DNA of 6,246 nucleotides from Chloroflexota bacterium. GTDB taxonomy: Bacteria > Chloroflexota > Dehalococcoidia > Lucifugimonadales > JAPUKM01. A program made the translations under genes and the position numbers. Position 1 is the stretch's first letter. Every line of letters starts with the position of its first letter. Of this stretch, positions 1 to 5,357 are shown one piece after another. Location of the stretch: assembly GCA_027295645.1 (NCBI GenBank), contig JAPUKM010000074.1:1-6246 (forward strand), read 5' to 3'. The notes beneath the pieces are model-generated. The model ran no database searches. It saw only the letters and a program-made list of their open reading frames with translations, and was not told the origin of the DNA.

Positions 1-56
1 TCCCTTGCGGGAAGCGGATTTTAAGTCCGCCGCGTCTACCATTTCGCCACCCCGGC
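1..56 (-). tRNA. tRNA-Leu(UAA), 5' part, cut by the window edge
   Basis: Read on the minus strand, this is the 5' acceptor strand, D-arm, complete anticodon arm and start of the variable arm of a leucine tRNA. Its anticodon is UAA, in the loop CTTAAAA. It matches the complete plus-strand copy at 98-183 at all but two bases. Both differences lie in the D-loop (bases 41 and 44, opposite 113 and 110), and the conserved loop GG is kept. The T-arm, 3' acceptor strand and CCA lie beyond base 1. What is visible has no stem-breaking change, so the gene may be functional, but its 3' half cannot be judged here. Confidence 0.88.
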
Positions 57-153
57 ACGTATCTACGTTGGCCGATATTCGGCCAACTTAGATACGTGCC
101 GGGGTGGCGGAACGGTAGACGCGGCGGACTTAAAATCCGCTTCCCGCAAGGGA
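1..153. repeat. Near-perfect palindrome made of two divergent tRNA-Leu genes
   Basis: Base i pairs with base 154-i across the whole stretch. The arms are 1-75 and 79-153, the centre is TAT at 76-78, and only three of 75 pairs fail (41/113, 44/110 and 66/88). The symmetry runs past the mature tRNA ends. The 41-base spacer at 57-97 is itself a hairpin with 20 of its 21 outward positions symmetric except for 66/88 and the central loop. The inverted duplication therefore included about 20 bases of 5' flank. The left end of the arm is set by the window edge, so the true repeat may be longer. Three mismatches in 75 are more than expected from a simple amplification fold-back, which would give identical arms. 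Confidence 0.93.
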
Positions 154-183
154 TTGTGGGTTCGATTCCCGCCCCCGGCACCA
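98..183 (+). tRNA. tRNA-Leu(UAA), complete, CCA encoded
   Basis: A full cloverleaf can be drawn. The acceptor stem GCCGGGG (98-104) pairs with CCCCGGC, followed by discriminator A180 and encoded CCA at 181-183. A three-pair D-stem, 107-109 with 120-122, closes a loop that keeps the conserved GG. The anticodon stem 124-128/136-140 carries the loop CTTAAAA with anticodon TAA at 131-133. The long variable arm (CCC-GCAA-GGG) is the class II mark of leucine tRNA. The T-arm has the TTCGATT loop. It decodes UUA, and UUG by wobble. No conventional promoter fits in the 41 bases separating it from the divergent copy, so its promoter would have to lie in the palindrome or inside the other tRNA gene. Confidence 0.96.
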
Positions 184-216
184 CAATTTGCAACCGATTG
201 CTAACCGCTGCGCCCC

Positions 217-260
217 CAACCCTTCATTCTGGAGCGGGCGGAACGTATAGCGAAGGGTTG
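217..260. repeat. 9-bp inverted repeat between convergent transcription units
   Basis: CAACCCTTC at 217-225 is the exact reverse complement of GAAGGGTTG at 252-260, with a 26-base loop. It lies 33 bases beyond the plus-strand tRNA-Leu and 35 bases beyond the stop of the minus-strand 104-codon gene. That is where a shared terminator or 3'-end processing hairpin could sit. No run of T follows the stem on either strand, so it does not meet the pattern of an intrinsic terminator. The rest of 184-295 shows nothing recognisable. Confidence 0.3.
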
Positions 261-295
261 TGCCCTACTTCAAATGGCAGAGCTCGTGGCACCGC

Positions 296-610
296 CTAAT
301 CAGCGGCGGTCAAGGCCTGTGAGTCTATGAGAGCGTCAATGTAGGAGGGTTTCATAGACACGCACACAATAGCTGCCTTTCCCTCCTTCAAGACAGGCTT
401 GACAGCTATTCCAAAGGGCAGTAAAGCGGCCCGGTCCTCCTGGGAAACCAGCTCCTCCCAGACCTCGGAAACCTCGTCCTCCCTCGCAAGAAAGTCCAGG
501 AGGCTCTCCTCGGCACGGAGAGAGAGTCTAATGACAGCGCCTTCAAAAGACTTCAGCACGTGGACAATTTCGGCACGTAGACTCGACTTCAATTTCTGGC
601 AGAGGCCCAT
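296..610 (-). CDS. Hypothetical protein, 104 aa, third gene of a small-gene cassette
   Basis: I do not recognise the family. The protein is a soluble-looking mix of alternating charged and hydrophobic stretches, consistent with helices in residues 1-65 and with beta strands around residues 66-87. There is no signal peptide, membrane segment, metal-binding cluster or obvious catalytic motif. The ATG at 608-610 lies inside the end of the 69-codon gene and overlaps it by 22 bases in another frame. No good Shine-Dalgarno sequence precedes it, which fits translation coupled to the upstream gene. The upstream extension of the same frame has no ATG, GTG or TTG before a stop codon near 690, so this start is the only plausible one unless a frameshift joins the two reading frames. 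It ends in TAG. Confidence 0.62.
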   Translation of the reverse strand: MGLCQKLKSSLRAEIVHVLKSFEGAVIRLSLRAEESLLDFLAREDEVSEVWEELVSQEDRAALLPFGIAVKPVLKEGKAAIVCVSMKPSYIDALIDSQALTAAD

Positions 611-798
611 GATCTGAATGGCGTATTGAACGGATGCACTATCATCTCCGCCTCTTCCACATCCCCGGCCCGTTCGGGTAACTCCTGCTCACCCCCCTCC
701 TGATCAACGCCGTCCGCGTCCTGCACCAGGATATCGGTGTCGGCGGGGGATGGCTGTTCAAGTTCCTGTACGAGATTGGGTTGAACGACAGTAGTCAT
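589..798 (-). CDS. Hypothetical acidic protein, 69 aa, second gene of the cassette
   Basis: Family not recognised. The protein is strongly acidic: 15 Asp/Glu against 3 Arg and no Lys. It is rich in Gln, Gly and Pro through residues 6-50, so probably disordered. Residues 52-69 are different, with aromatic and basic character (HPFNTPFRSW near the end). The start is well supported: a minus-strand AAGGGAGGA at 802-810 lies four bases from the ATG. It begins 22 bases after the stop of the 63-codon gene, and its end overlaps the start of the 104-codon gene. The split into an acidic N-terminal part and a short distinct tail resembles a leader-core precursor or an acidic partner protein, but neither role is shown. 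It ends in TGA. Confidence 0.68.
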   Translation of the reverse strand: MTTVVQPNLVQELEQPSPADTDILVQDADGVDQEGGEQELPERAGDVEEAEMIVHPFNTPFRSWASARN

Positions 799-801
799 AT
801 T

Positions 802-810
802 TCCTCCCTT
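802..810 (-). promoter_or_regulatory. Strong ribosome binding site of the 69-codon gene
   Basis: On the minus strand AAGGGAGGA sits just before AAT and the ATG at 798. It is a close match to the Shine-Dalgarno consensus, though spacing from the GGAGG core is short at four bases. It is the main evidence that the 69-codon reading frame is a real gene. The same AAGGGAGG core precedes the 63-codon gene. Confidence 0.75.
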
Positions 811-820
811 TAGGCGAAAC

Positions 821-1012
821 CTATGCCCTTACGTGCCAGTGTTGACTCGTCGCAAGACTCTTGACGACCAGGGACGAGTCGTAGAAGTTCGGAGTAGCGA
901 CAAACTCCGCGGTTGTAGTAGCTACGGCCAGCCATCGGACCGACTTGAGCTTGATCTCCAGTTGCTCATCCGTGACCGGCTCACCGTTGATAAAGTGGAT
1001 GGTATCGTTCAT
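821..1012 (-). CDS. Hypothetical protein, 63 aa, first gene of the cassette
   Basis: Family not recognised. The start is placed at the ATG at 1010-1012. A GTG three codons upstream (1019-1021) would touch the ribosome binding site itself, whereas AAGGGAGG at 1021-1028 lies eight bases from the ATG, an ideal spacing. The protein begins MNDTIHFINGEPVTDEQ, a hydrophilic segment. It continues through a Thr/Ala/Val-rich middle with scattered aromatics and ends in a His/Trp-rich tail (residues 56-63). There is no cysteine, no signal peptide and no clear membrane span. It heads the three-gene minus-strand cassette, 22 bases before the 69-codon gene. Stop codon TAG. Confidence 0.65.
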   Translation of the reverse strand: MNDTIHFINGEPVTDEQLEIKLKSVRWLAVATTTAEFVATPNFYDSSLVVKSLATSQHWHVRA

Positions 1013-1020
1013 CTCCGCCA

Positions 1021-1028
1021 CCTCCCTT
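1021..1028 (-). promoter_or_regulatory. Ribosome binding site deciding the start of the 63-codon gene
   Basis: AAGGGAGG on the minus strand, eight bases before the ATG at 1012. It argues against the upstream in-frame GTG at 1021, which directly abuts it. Confidence 0.72.
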
Positions 1029-1064
1029 AGCGGTCTTCGAAAAGGTTCACACCAAGACTACTGC

Positions 1065-1081
1065 GGTGTATTCTCTACACC
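1065..1081. promoter_or_regulatory. Perfect short palindrome, operator-like, upstream of the small-gene cassette
   Basis: GGTGTA at 1065-1070 and TACACC at 1076-1081 are exact reverse complements separated by five bases. The centre is about 60 bases upstream of the 63-codon start, where a promoter or operator is expected. On the minus strand a further GGTGTGAACC lies nearer the gene (1044-1053), repeating the GGTGT half-site. No convincing -35/-10 pair can be assigned around it, so a repressor or activator site is only a possibility. Chance occurrence of a 6-bp palindrome is not negligible. Confidence 0.3.
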
Positions 1082-1197
1082 TATCCTGCATATAGATGAA
1101 TTGTGGGTGAGCCGGGGAGGAGAAGAGAGTCGCCCATTAGGGTGAGAGAGTGGTTAGCCCACGAGCGAAGTGCGACCAGTCCGGGCCTGGGGCGTAT

Positions 1198-1222
1198 AGA
1201 GGGGTACGTTGGAGGCCCCTCT
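1198..1222. repeat. 7-bp inverted repeat downstream of prfA
   Basis: AGAGGGG (1198-1204) and CCCCTCT (1216-1222) are exact complements around an 11-base loop. The repeat lies about 85 bases beyond the prfA stop, in the gap before the small-gene cassette. The GC-rich stem would be a stable RNA hairpin, but no T-run follows, so terminator activity is uncertain. Confidence 0.35.
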
Positions 1223-1265
1223 TGTGGCCATTGCGAACGGTGCTAGCCCAGAGCGATTGGGAGAT

Positions 1266-1298
1266 GTCCCACTATTACATGGACAGGGCACATGGGAC
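1266..1298 (-). terminator. Possible hairpin terminator just after prfA
   Basis: GTCCCA (1266-1271) pairs with TGGGAC (1293-1298), with a 21-base loop that contains a further CATG/CATG pair. It starts seven bases after the prfA stop codon on the minus strand, the usual place for a transcript end. It lacks the trailing U-run of a classical intrinsic terminator, so the call is tentative. Confidence 0.25.
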
Positions 1299-1304
1299 AG
1301 AGAG

Positions 1305-2375
1305 TCAGCTTGTCACCCACCCCAACTTTCGCTGGCGATCCCACTCAATGAGCGGGTCAACAATCAGGTCGAGGTCGCCCTCCATGACCGCCTGAAGGCT
1401 GTGCAGGGTAAGCCCAATCCGGTGGTCGGTGATACGGTCCTGGGGGAAGTTGTAAGTGCGAGCCTTCTCAGACCGTTCTCCGGTACCCACCTGGGAGCGC
1501 CGGTCCTGGCTGATCTCCTGTTGCTGCCGTTGAACCGCAATGGCCAGAAGCCGTGCCCTGAGAACGGCCATCGCCTTCTGCTTGTTGCGCAGCTGTGACC
1601 GCTCATCCTGGCACACCGCCATGATTCCCGTTGGCAGGTGCGTGATCCGCACCGCGGTGGCCACCTTGTTGACGTTCTGGCCGCCGTGACCACCCGCATG
1701 GAAGATATCGATGCGAAGGTCATCATCAGCTATCTCCACCTCCACATCCTCAGCCTCCGGAAGTACGGCCACGGTAACCGTGGAGGTGTGCAATCGCCCT
1801 GATGACTCGGTAACAGGGACACGCTGCACACGATGGACGCCGCTTTCGAGTTTCAAGCGACCGTAGGCTCCCCTACCCTTCACTTCAAAGATGATCTCCT
1901 TGAACCCCTTGATGCCTGTTGCACTGACATCAACCAGGTCCACAGTCCATCCCTTTGCCTGGACGTACCGAGTGTACATGCGGTATAGATCGGCTGCGAA
2001 GAGAGCGGCCTCGTCTCCTCCCGCAGCCGCCCGAATCTCGACAAAGGTATCGCGTTCGCCCTGAGGGTCCTTGGGAAGAAGGGCCTCCTTCAACTGATCG
2101 TCAAAGGCACGTTGCCTCTCCTCAAGAGCGCCAAGCTCCTCTTGGGCCAGCGCAATCAGCTCCGGATCAGCGCCCTCTTTAATGATGACACGGGCCTCTT
2201 CCAGAGCTTCCAGCGTCTTCACATACTTGCGATAGGTGAAGACCGCCGATTCCAGAGAGGAGTGCTCTTTCGCCAGCTCTGTAAGCCGCGCAGGATCCGT
2301 GGCCACAGCCGGGCTGGCCATGAGCTCTTCGATCTCCTGGTAGCGCCTCTCCATCTGCGCCAGCTTCTCCAGCAC
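1305..2375 (-). CDS. prfA: Peptide chain release factor 1 (RF1)
   Basis: RF1 reads UAA and UAG stop codons in the ribosomal A site and triggers peptide release. From the chosen start the protein has 356 residues, normal for RF1. Residues 1-105 form the charged helical domain 1. The decoding tripeptide PVT is at residues 187-189, inside RVPVTESSGRLHTS; RF2 would have SPF. The catalytic GGQ is at 231-233, followed by NVNKVATAVRITHLPTGI. The C-terminal domain has the typical NFPQDRITDHR. The start is placed at the GTG at 2373-2375. A GGGGTGAT ribosome binding site lies four bases before it, and translation then begins VLEKL, aligning with the MLDRL start of Bacillus subtilis RF1 as I recall it. 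A GTG at 2384 would add three residues. The prmC gene, often next to prfA, is not downstream here. A 57-bp AT-rich gap separates it from the aminotransferase gene upstream. Confidence 0.97.
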   Translation of the reverse strand: MLEKLAQMERRYQEIEELMASPAVATDPARLTELAKEHSSLESAVFTYRKYVKTLEALEEARVIIKEGADPELIALAQEELGALEERQRAFDDQLKEALLPKDPQGERDTFVEIRAAAGGDEAALFAADLYRMYTRYVQAKGWTVDLVDVSATGIKGFKEIIFEVKGRGAYGRLKLESGVHRVQRVPVTESSGRLHTSTVTVAVLPEAEDVEVEIADDDLRIDIFHAGGHGGQNVNKVATAVRITHLPTGIMAVCQDERSQLRNKQKAMAVLRARLLAIAVQRQQQEISQDRRSQVGTGERSEKARTYNFPQDRITDHRIGLTLHSLQAVMEGDLDLIVDPLIEWDRQRKLGWVTS

Positions 2376-2432
2376 AACTATCACCCCGTCCTATACAACA
2401 GAACACACAGCTATATAATGCAAAGGCGGGGT

Positions 2433-3713
2433 CTACCGCTCGCCCAGGGCGCGCTGGAAAGCCCTGCTCAGCCGTGGCCCCACCTTTTCAAGCTGCTCCA
2501 GCGTCGCGGTGACAAAGGCCAGCCGGATATGCTCCGTGTCATCCCTCTCGCCGTCCAGAAAGAACAGGGAGCCGACAGGAAAGATCAGTCCCTCCTTGGC
2601 CGCCTCACGGACAACGTCCTGGGCGCTGACTCCAATGCACTCCGCCCAGAGAAAGAACCCGCCCGCCGGCCTCTGGAATCTGACGTAGGGCCCGCAGTGC
2701 TCCTCCAGTGACCGACAGATCGTCTCACACTTCTGGGCGTAGATGGGACGCATCTCCTTGACATGGGCATCCAGCTTGCCACTCTCCATATAGTCGGCTA
2801 CCGCTCGCTGGAGCACGGGACTGTTGCCCATATCGAAACGCACATTGATCAGGGCATTGATGTAGTCCGCCCTGCCCTGCACCCAACCGAGGCGCAGACC
2901 GGTGGCGATCACCTTGCTGAAGGTGGCCGCCTTCAGGACCCCCTGGCCTCCAGCCATGGCGTAGAGCGACGCCGGCGCCTCGGTGCCGAAGAAGATCTCC
3001 GCGTAGGCTGCGTCCTCAATAATGAGCGCCTGATGCTCTGCGCATAGACGGATAAGCTCCGCCTTCCGCTCCGTTGTCAGCGTAGTGCCGGTGGGATTGT
3101 GAAAGTCTGGGATGATGTAGACCAGCTTTACACGCTTGCCCGCAGCTTCCACCCGCTCCATCGCCTCTGCAATCCTCCCCACCTGGACACCGTGCTCGTC
3201 CATCGGCACCGGGACTATCTCAGGCCGGTGGCCTCGGATGGTGCGAAGAGTCCCGGAGAAGCTCGGCTTTTCAACAATAACTACATCACTGGGGTTCAAA
3301 ACGGCGTCACAGATCGTACTGATGCCGCCGGCGCCGCCGTTATTAATAAGGAAGTTTTCCGGCCCCAGCTGGATCCCCTCAAGGCGGCTCTGACGCTCGG
3401 CCAGGACCGCGCGCAGGCCATCGAATCCCTGCACACCACCGTAACGCAGCGTCTCCGTGGGGGTGGAGGCCAGCACACGGTCGAAGGAGTCGCGCAGGTC
3501 GTTGACAGGGAGGGTCGCCGGGTCGGGGATTCCGCCCGCCAGCTCAATAGGATCGGGGTGGACCGGGGGCAGAGTCCAGGCCACGCCCGCATCGGTGGGG
3601 CTGCCCGCCCCAACGGCCAGCGCACCCTCGGCCAGCAGGCCCAGCAGCACATCGCTCCCCTGCCAACGAAGCGCCGCCTCATCAAGGCCGGCTGTGGGGG
3701 TCGTGTCAACCAT
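2433..3713 (-). CDS. PLP-dependent aminotransferase, class I/II (2-aminoadipate/aromatic type)
   Basis: A cytosolic fold-type I enzyme of 426 residues (PF00155-type) that transfers an amino group from an amino acid to a 2-oxo acid through pyridoxal phosphate. Visible landmarks are the substrate loop GGIPDP (60-65), NPTG (206-209), the PLP-ring aspartate D234 and Y237 in EDAAY, the Schiff-base lysine K267 in TFSK, the phosphate-binding R274 in GLRLGW, and the likely substrate-carboxylate arginine R397 in HIRLAF. The pattern is closest to the LysN/ARO8 group and the catalytic domain of MocR proteins. There is no N-terminal GntR-type DNA-binding domain, so it is an enzyme, not a MocR regulator. 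The substrate cannot be named. The ATG has GGAG six bases upstream. It lies between the amidohydrolase (146 bp upstream) and prfA, all on the minus strand. TAG stop. Confidence 0.93.
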   Translation of the reverse strand: MVDTTPTAGLDEAALRWQGSDVLLGLLAEGALAVGAGSPTDAGVAWTLPPVHPDPIELAGGIPDPATLPVNDLRDSFDRVLASTPTETLRYGGVQGFDGLRAVLAERQSRLEGIQLGPENFLINNGGAGGISTICDAVLNPSDVVIVEKPSFSGTLRTIRGHRPEIVPVPMDEHGVQVGRIAEAMERVEAAGKRVKLVYIIPDFHNPTGTTLTTERKAELIRLCAEHQALIIEDAAYAEIFFGTEAPASLYAMAGGQGVLKAATFSKVIATGLRLGWVQGRADYINALINVRFDMGNSPVLQRAVADYMESGKLDAHVKEMRPIYAQKCETICRSLEEHCGPYVRFQRPAGGFFLWAECIGVSAQDVVREAAKEGLIFPVGSLFFLDGERDDTEHIRLAFVTATLEQLEKVGPRLSRAFQRALGER

Positions 3714-3859
3714 ATGAATCTCCAGTAGCTGTCAGCAGATGTGGGTCAACTCGAGCAACGCGGGTAACGCAGAGTCGCGGTTGGCGTCGTTGAGACGTCT
3801 GTACGCCAGCAATCCATACTACCATATACGGGGCCCTAGCCGCTGTTCCGCCCTTGGCC

Positions 3860-5110
3860 CTACCGCACACGCTGTCCCGCCTGAAACACCGCCTCCACCT
3901 GAGTGATATCGTTGACGTCCCGATGAGGCTCACCCCGGAACACCGCCACGTCCGCCTCCTTGCCTGGCTCTAGAGTGCCGATGATATCGCCCAGGCCAAG
4001 GGCCTCTGCTGCACCGCTGGTCGCTGTAACAATTGCCTGCATCACGCCCATGCCAGCCTCAACAAAGAGGCCCATCTCCTTGCTGATCCTGTTAAAGGAC
4101 ACCTCTCCGAAGCCTGAGTCCGTACCCGTGACGAATTTCACCCCGGCCTTCATCATCTGCCGGACCTGCTCCAGACGTTGCGGATAGGCCCGTTCGAGCT
4201 CCTCCAGTCGCGCCTGCTCCTCGGCGGTCAGCCCAACCGATTGGGCTCGCTCCAACAACCACTCTCGCCCAGCCCCAATGTGCTGGTCAAGCGTGGGGTT
4301 GATCCAGGCCCCCGCTTCGGCAATCCTCGCCGCCACATCCTCCCGGAACTTTAGAGAGCCATCCGGCTCTCGCCAGGTGCAGTGGATGATCATATCCACG
4401 CCCGCATCCAGGGAGTTGATGATTCCCTGAGTGGCATGAGCGTGAGTGGCCACCAGCTTTTGAAACTTGTGTGCCTCCCCAACAATGGCCTGGATCTCCT
4501 CCACATTATAGGAGGGCAGGTTCGGATACGTGCCATGAGTGGTGCCGCCGGTGACCGCCACCTTGATATAGTCGGCGCCCCGCTTGATGAGCTGGCGAAC
4601 ACCCTTAACCACCTCGTCCACACCATCGGCCTCGGCACCCATCTGCCACATGTGTCCGCCGGTGATAGTGAGCGGGTTTGCGCAGATGACCAGGCGGGGA
4701 CCCACAGCCAGCTCTCTTCGGATACCCTCCTTCAAGGATAGCGTCGTATTATTCTTTGCCCCGTTGTCACGGATGGTCGTTACGCCAAGGTCCAGATAGC
4801 TACGAGCGTTGAATATGGACTGCATGAGCAGAATATCATCGCTCTCACTCATCACGTCATTGGTGTGGGTGCCGTCACCAGGGTAGTTCAGATGAGTGTG
4901 GGCATCTATAAGCCCTGGCATGACCGTGCAGTCGGGAAACTCATACACATCCACAGCGGCACCGTCCGGAGCGGATACCTCCTGTTGTGTCCCTACAGAG
5001 CGGATCTTTGTGCCTTCGAGCAAGACGGCGCCGTTCTCGATGGGGGCGCCACCCTTTCCATCGACCACGTATTTCCCCCGGATGAGCAGGAAGGAATCCT
5101 GTTGTGCCAT
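3860..5110 (-). CDS. Metal-dependent amidohydrolase (imidazolonepropionase/dipeptidase-like)
   Basis: A 416-residue amidohydrolase-superfamily protein (PF01979-type) expected to cleave amide or peptide bonds with a metal centre in a TIM barrel. Metal-site residues are visible in order: HTH (H71, H73) after MPGLIDA, a candidate carbamylated lysine K183 in DYIKVAVTGG, H223 and H225 in ATHAHAT, H243 in IIHCT, and D331 in TGTDSG. GGH at 151-153 is typical of the Sgx9260-like/Xaa-Arg dipeptidase group. The N-terminal and C-terminal strands (residues 8-65 and 375-416) form the usual beta-sandwich, ending in the EPGKEADVAVF motif. There is no signal peptide, so it is cytosolic. The start is the ATG at 5108-5110, with GGAG eight bases upstream. 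A TTG at 5173 would add 21 residues with no homology-like character. The substrate is unknown; hydrolysis of a dipeptide or N-acyl amino acid would suit the neighbouring aminotransferase. TAG stop. Confidence 0.93.
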   Translation of the reverse strand: MAQQDSFLLIRGKYVVDGKGGAPIENGAVLLEGTKIRSVGTQQEVSAPDGAAVDVYEFPDCTVMPGLIDAHTHLNYPGDGTHTNDVMSESDDILLMQSIFNARSYLDLGVTTIRDNGAKNNTTLSLKEGIRRELAVGPRLVICANPLTITGGHMWQMGAEADGVDEVVKGVRQLIKRGADYIKVAVTGGTTHGTYPNLPSYNVEEIQAIVGEAHKFQKLVATHAHATQGIINSLDAGVDMIIHCTWREPDGSLKFREDVAARIAEAGAWINPTLDQHIGAGREWLLERAQSVGLTAEEQARLEELERAYPQRLEQVRQMMKAGVKFVTGTDSGFGEVSFNRISKEMGLFVEAGMGVMQAIVTATSGAAEALGLGDIIGTLEPGKEADVAVFRGEPHRDVNDITQVEAVFQAGQRVR

Positions 5111-5172
5111 TGACCGGTCTCCAATCGGGCGCCGTGCCGAACTCGTGGACCATGAACCGCGTGCCGGAAGCA

Positions 5173-5201
5173 ATGGTACCTACGGCCTCCTAAACCGTCA
5201 A
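5173..5201 (-). promoter_or_regulatory. Candidate promoter of the amidohydrolase gene
   Basis: On the minus strand TTGACG (5196-5201) and TACCAT (5173-5178) are separated by 17 bases, matching five and four of six consensus positions of a sigma-70-type promoter. Transcription would start near 5166, giving a leader of about 55 bases before the ATG at 5110. It may serve amidohydrolase, aminotransferase and prfA together. Confidence 0.5.
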
Positions 5202-5221
5202 TCCTGGCAAGAATTCAGGAT
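5201..5221. promoter_or_regulatory. Inverted repeat next to the amidohydrolase -35 box
   Basis: ATCCTG (5201-5206) and CAGGAT (5216-5221) are exact complements with nine bases between. The repeat touches the candidate -35 box of the amidohydrolase promoter and lies 31 bases upstream of the -35 box of the 16S promoter. A regulator bound here could affect either. Only the symmetry and the location support this. Confidence 0.3.
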
Positions 5222-5252
5222 CCGGATGGAATCGGCAGGCTGGCAGACTAGC

Positions 5253-5282
5253 TTGACAATAGCACCACCATCACCCTACAAT
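5253..5282 (+). promoter_or_regulatory. 16S rRNA promoter
   Basis: A perfect TTGACA (-35, 5253-5258) and TACAAT (-10, 5277-5282) are spaced by 18 bases. This is the best promoter in the window and faces the 16S gene. The expected start is near 5289, leaving a leader of about 70 bases before mature 16S. The sequence just upstream of the -35 is not A/T rich, so no classical UP element is seen. Confidence 0.82.
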
Positions 5283-5290
5283 CAATTTGG

Positions 5291-5330
5291 AATCGGCTCA
5301 GGTCGATTTCTCTGTTTGGGCACCTTAACA
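5291..5330 (+). promoter_or_regulatory. rRNA leader with hairpin and boxA-like antitermination site
   Basis: AATCG (5291-5295) pairs with CGATT (5304-5308) around an eight-base loop. Eleven bases later GGCACCTTAACA (5319-5330) matches the boxA consensus TGCTCTTTAACA at 9 of 12 positions. A hairpin followed by boxA is the order of boxB and boxA in known rRNA leaders, where NusB and S10 bind boxA RNA and prevent Rho termination in the untranslated transcript. The boxA call is reasonable; equating the hairpin with boxB is weaker. No clear boxC is seen. Confidence 0.6.
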
Positions 5331-5357
5331 AGTGAATAGTGGAAAGAAGGTAGGGTC

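Noticed and set aside
1..153. Insertion-sequence terminal inverted repeats
   Set aside because: The symmetric sequence is tRNA genes plus 5' flank, with nothing between the arms but a three-base centre; no transposase.
160..183. tRNA 3' end as an integration (att) site for a mobile element
   Set aside because: No second copy of the T-arm/acceptor 3' sequence occurs in the window and there is no integrase or other mobility gene; the small-gene cassette cannot be called an island on this evidence.
96..299. Plus-strand 67-codon open frame over the tRNA
   Set aside because: It reads through the complete tRNA-Leu gene and the following gap; there is no ribosome binding site and the tRNA fully explains the sequence.
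833..1145. Plus-strand frames opposite the 63-codon gene
   Set aside because: The minus-strand frames have well-placed Shine-Dalgarno sequences and tidy operon spacing; the plus-strand frames do not.
2385..2432. Promoter for prfA in the AT-rich gap
   Set aside because: TTGCAT and TGTATA on the minus strand are 20 bases apart, beyond a workable spacing; co-transcription with the upstream gene is simpler.
2112..2711. Plus-strand 199-codon open frame
   Set aside because: It is antisense to prfA and the aminotransferase, both of which have clear family motifs on the minus strand; such long antisense frames are common in GC-rich DNA.
3099..3728. Plus-strand 209-codon open frame
   Set aside because: It is antisense to the N-terminal half of the aminotransferase gene, with composition typical of a shadow frame.
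3714..3859. Promoter or RNA gene between amidohydrolase and aminotransferase
   Set aside because: TTGACC on the minus strand has only a poor -10 partner (TACTGG, 16 bases away) that would place the start almost on the ATG; no folded RNA signature seen.
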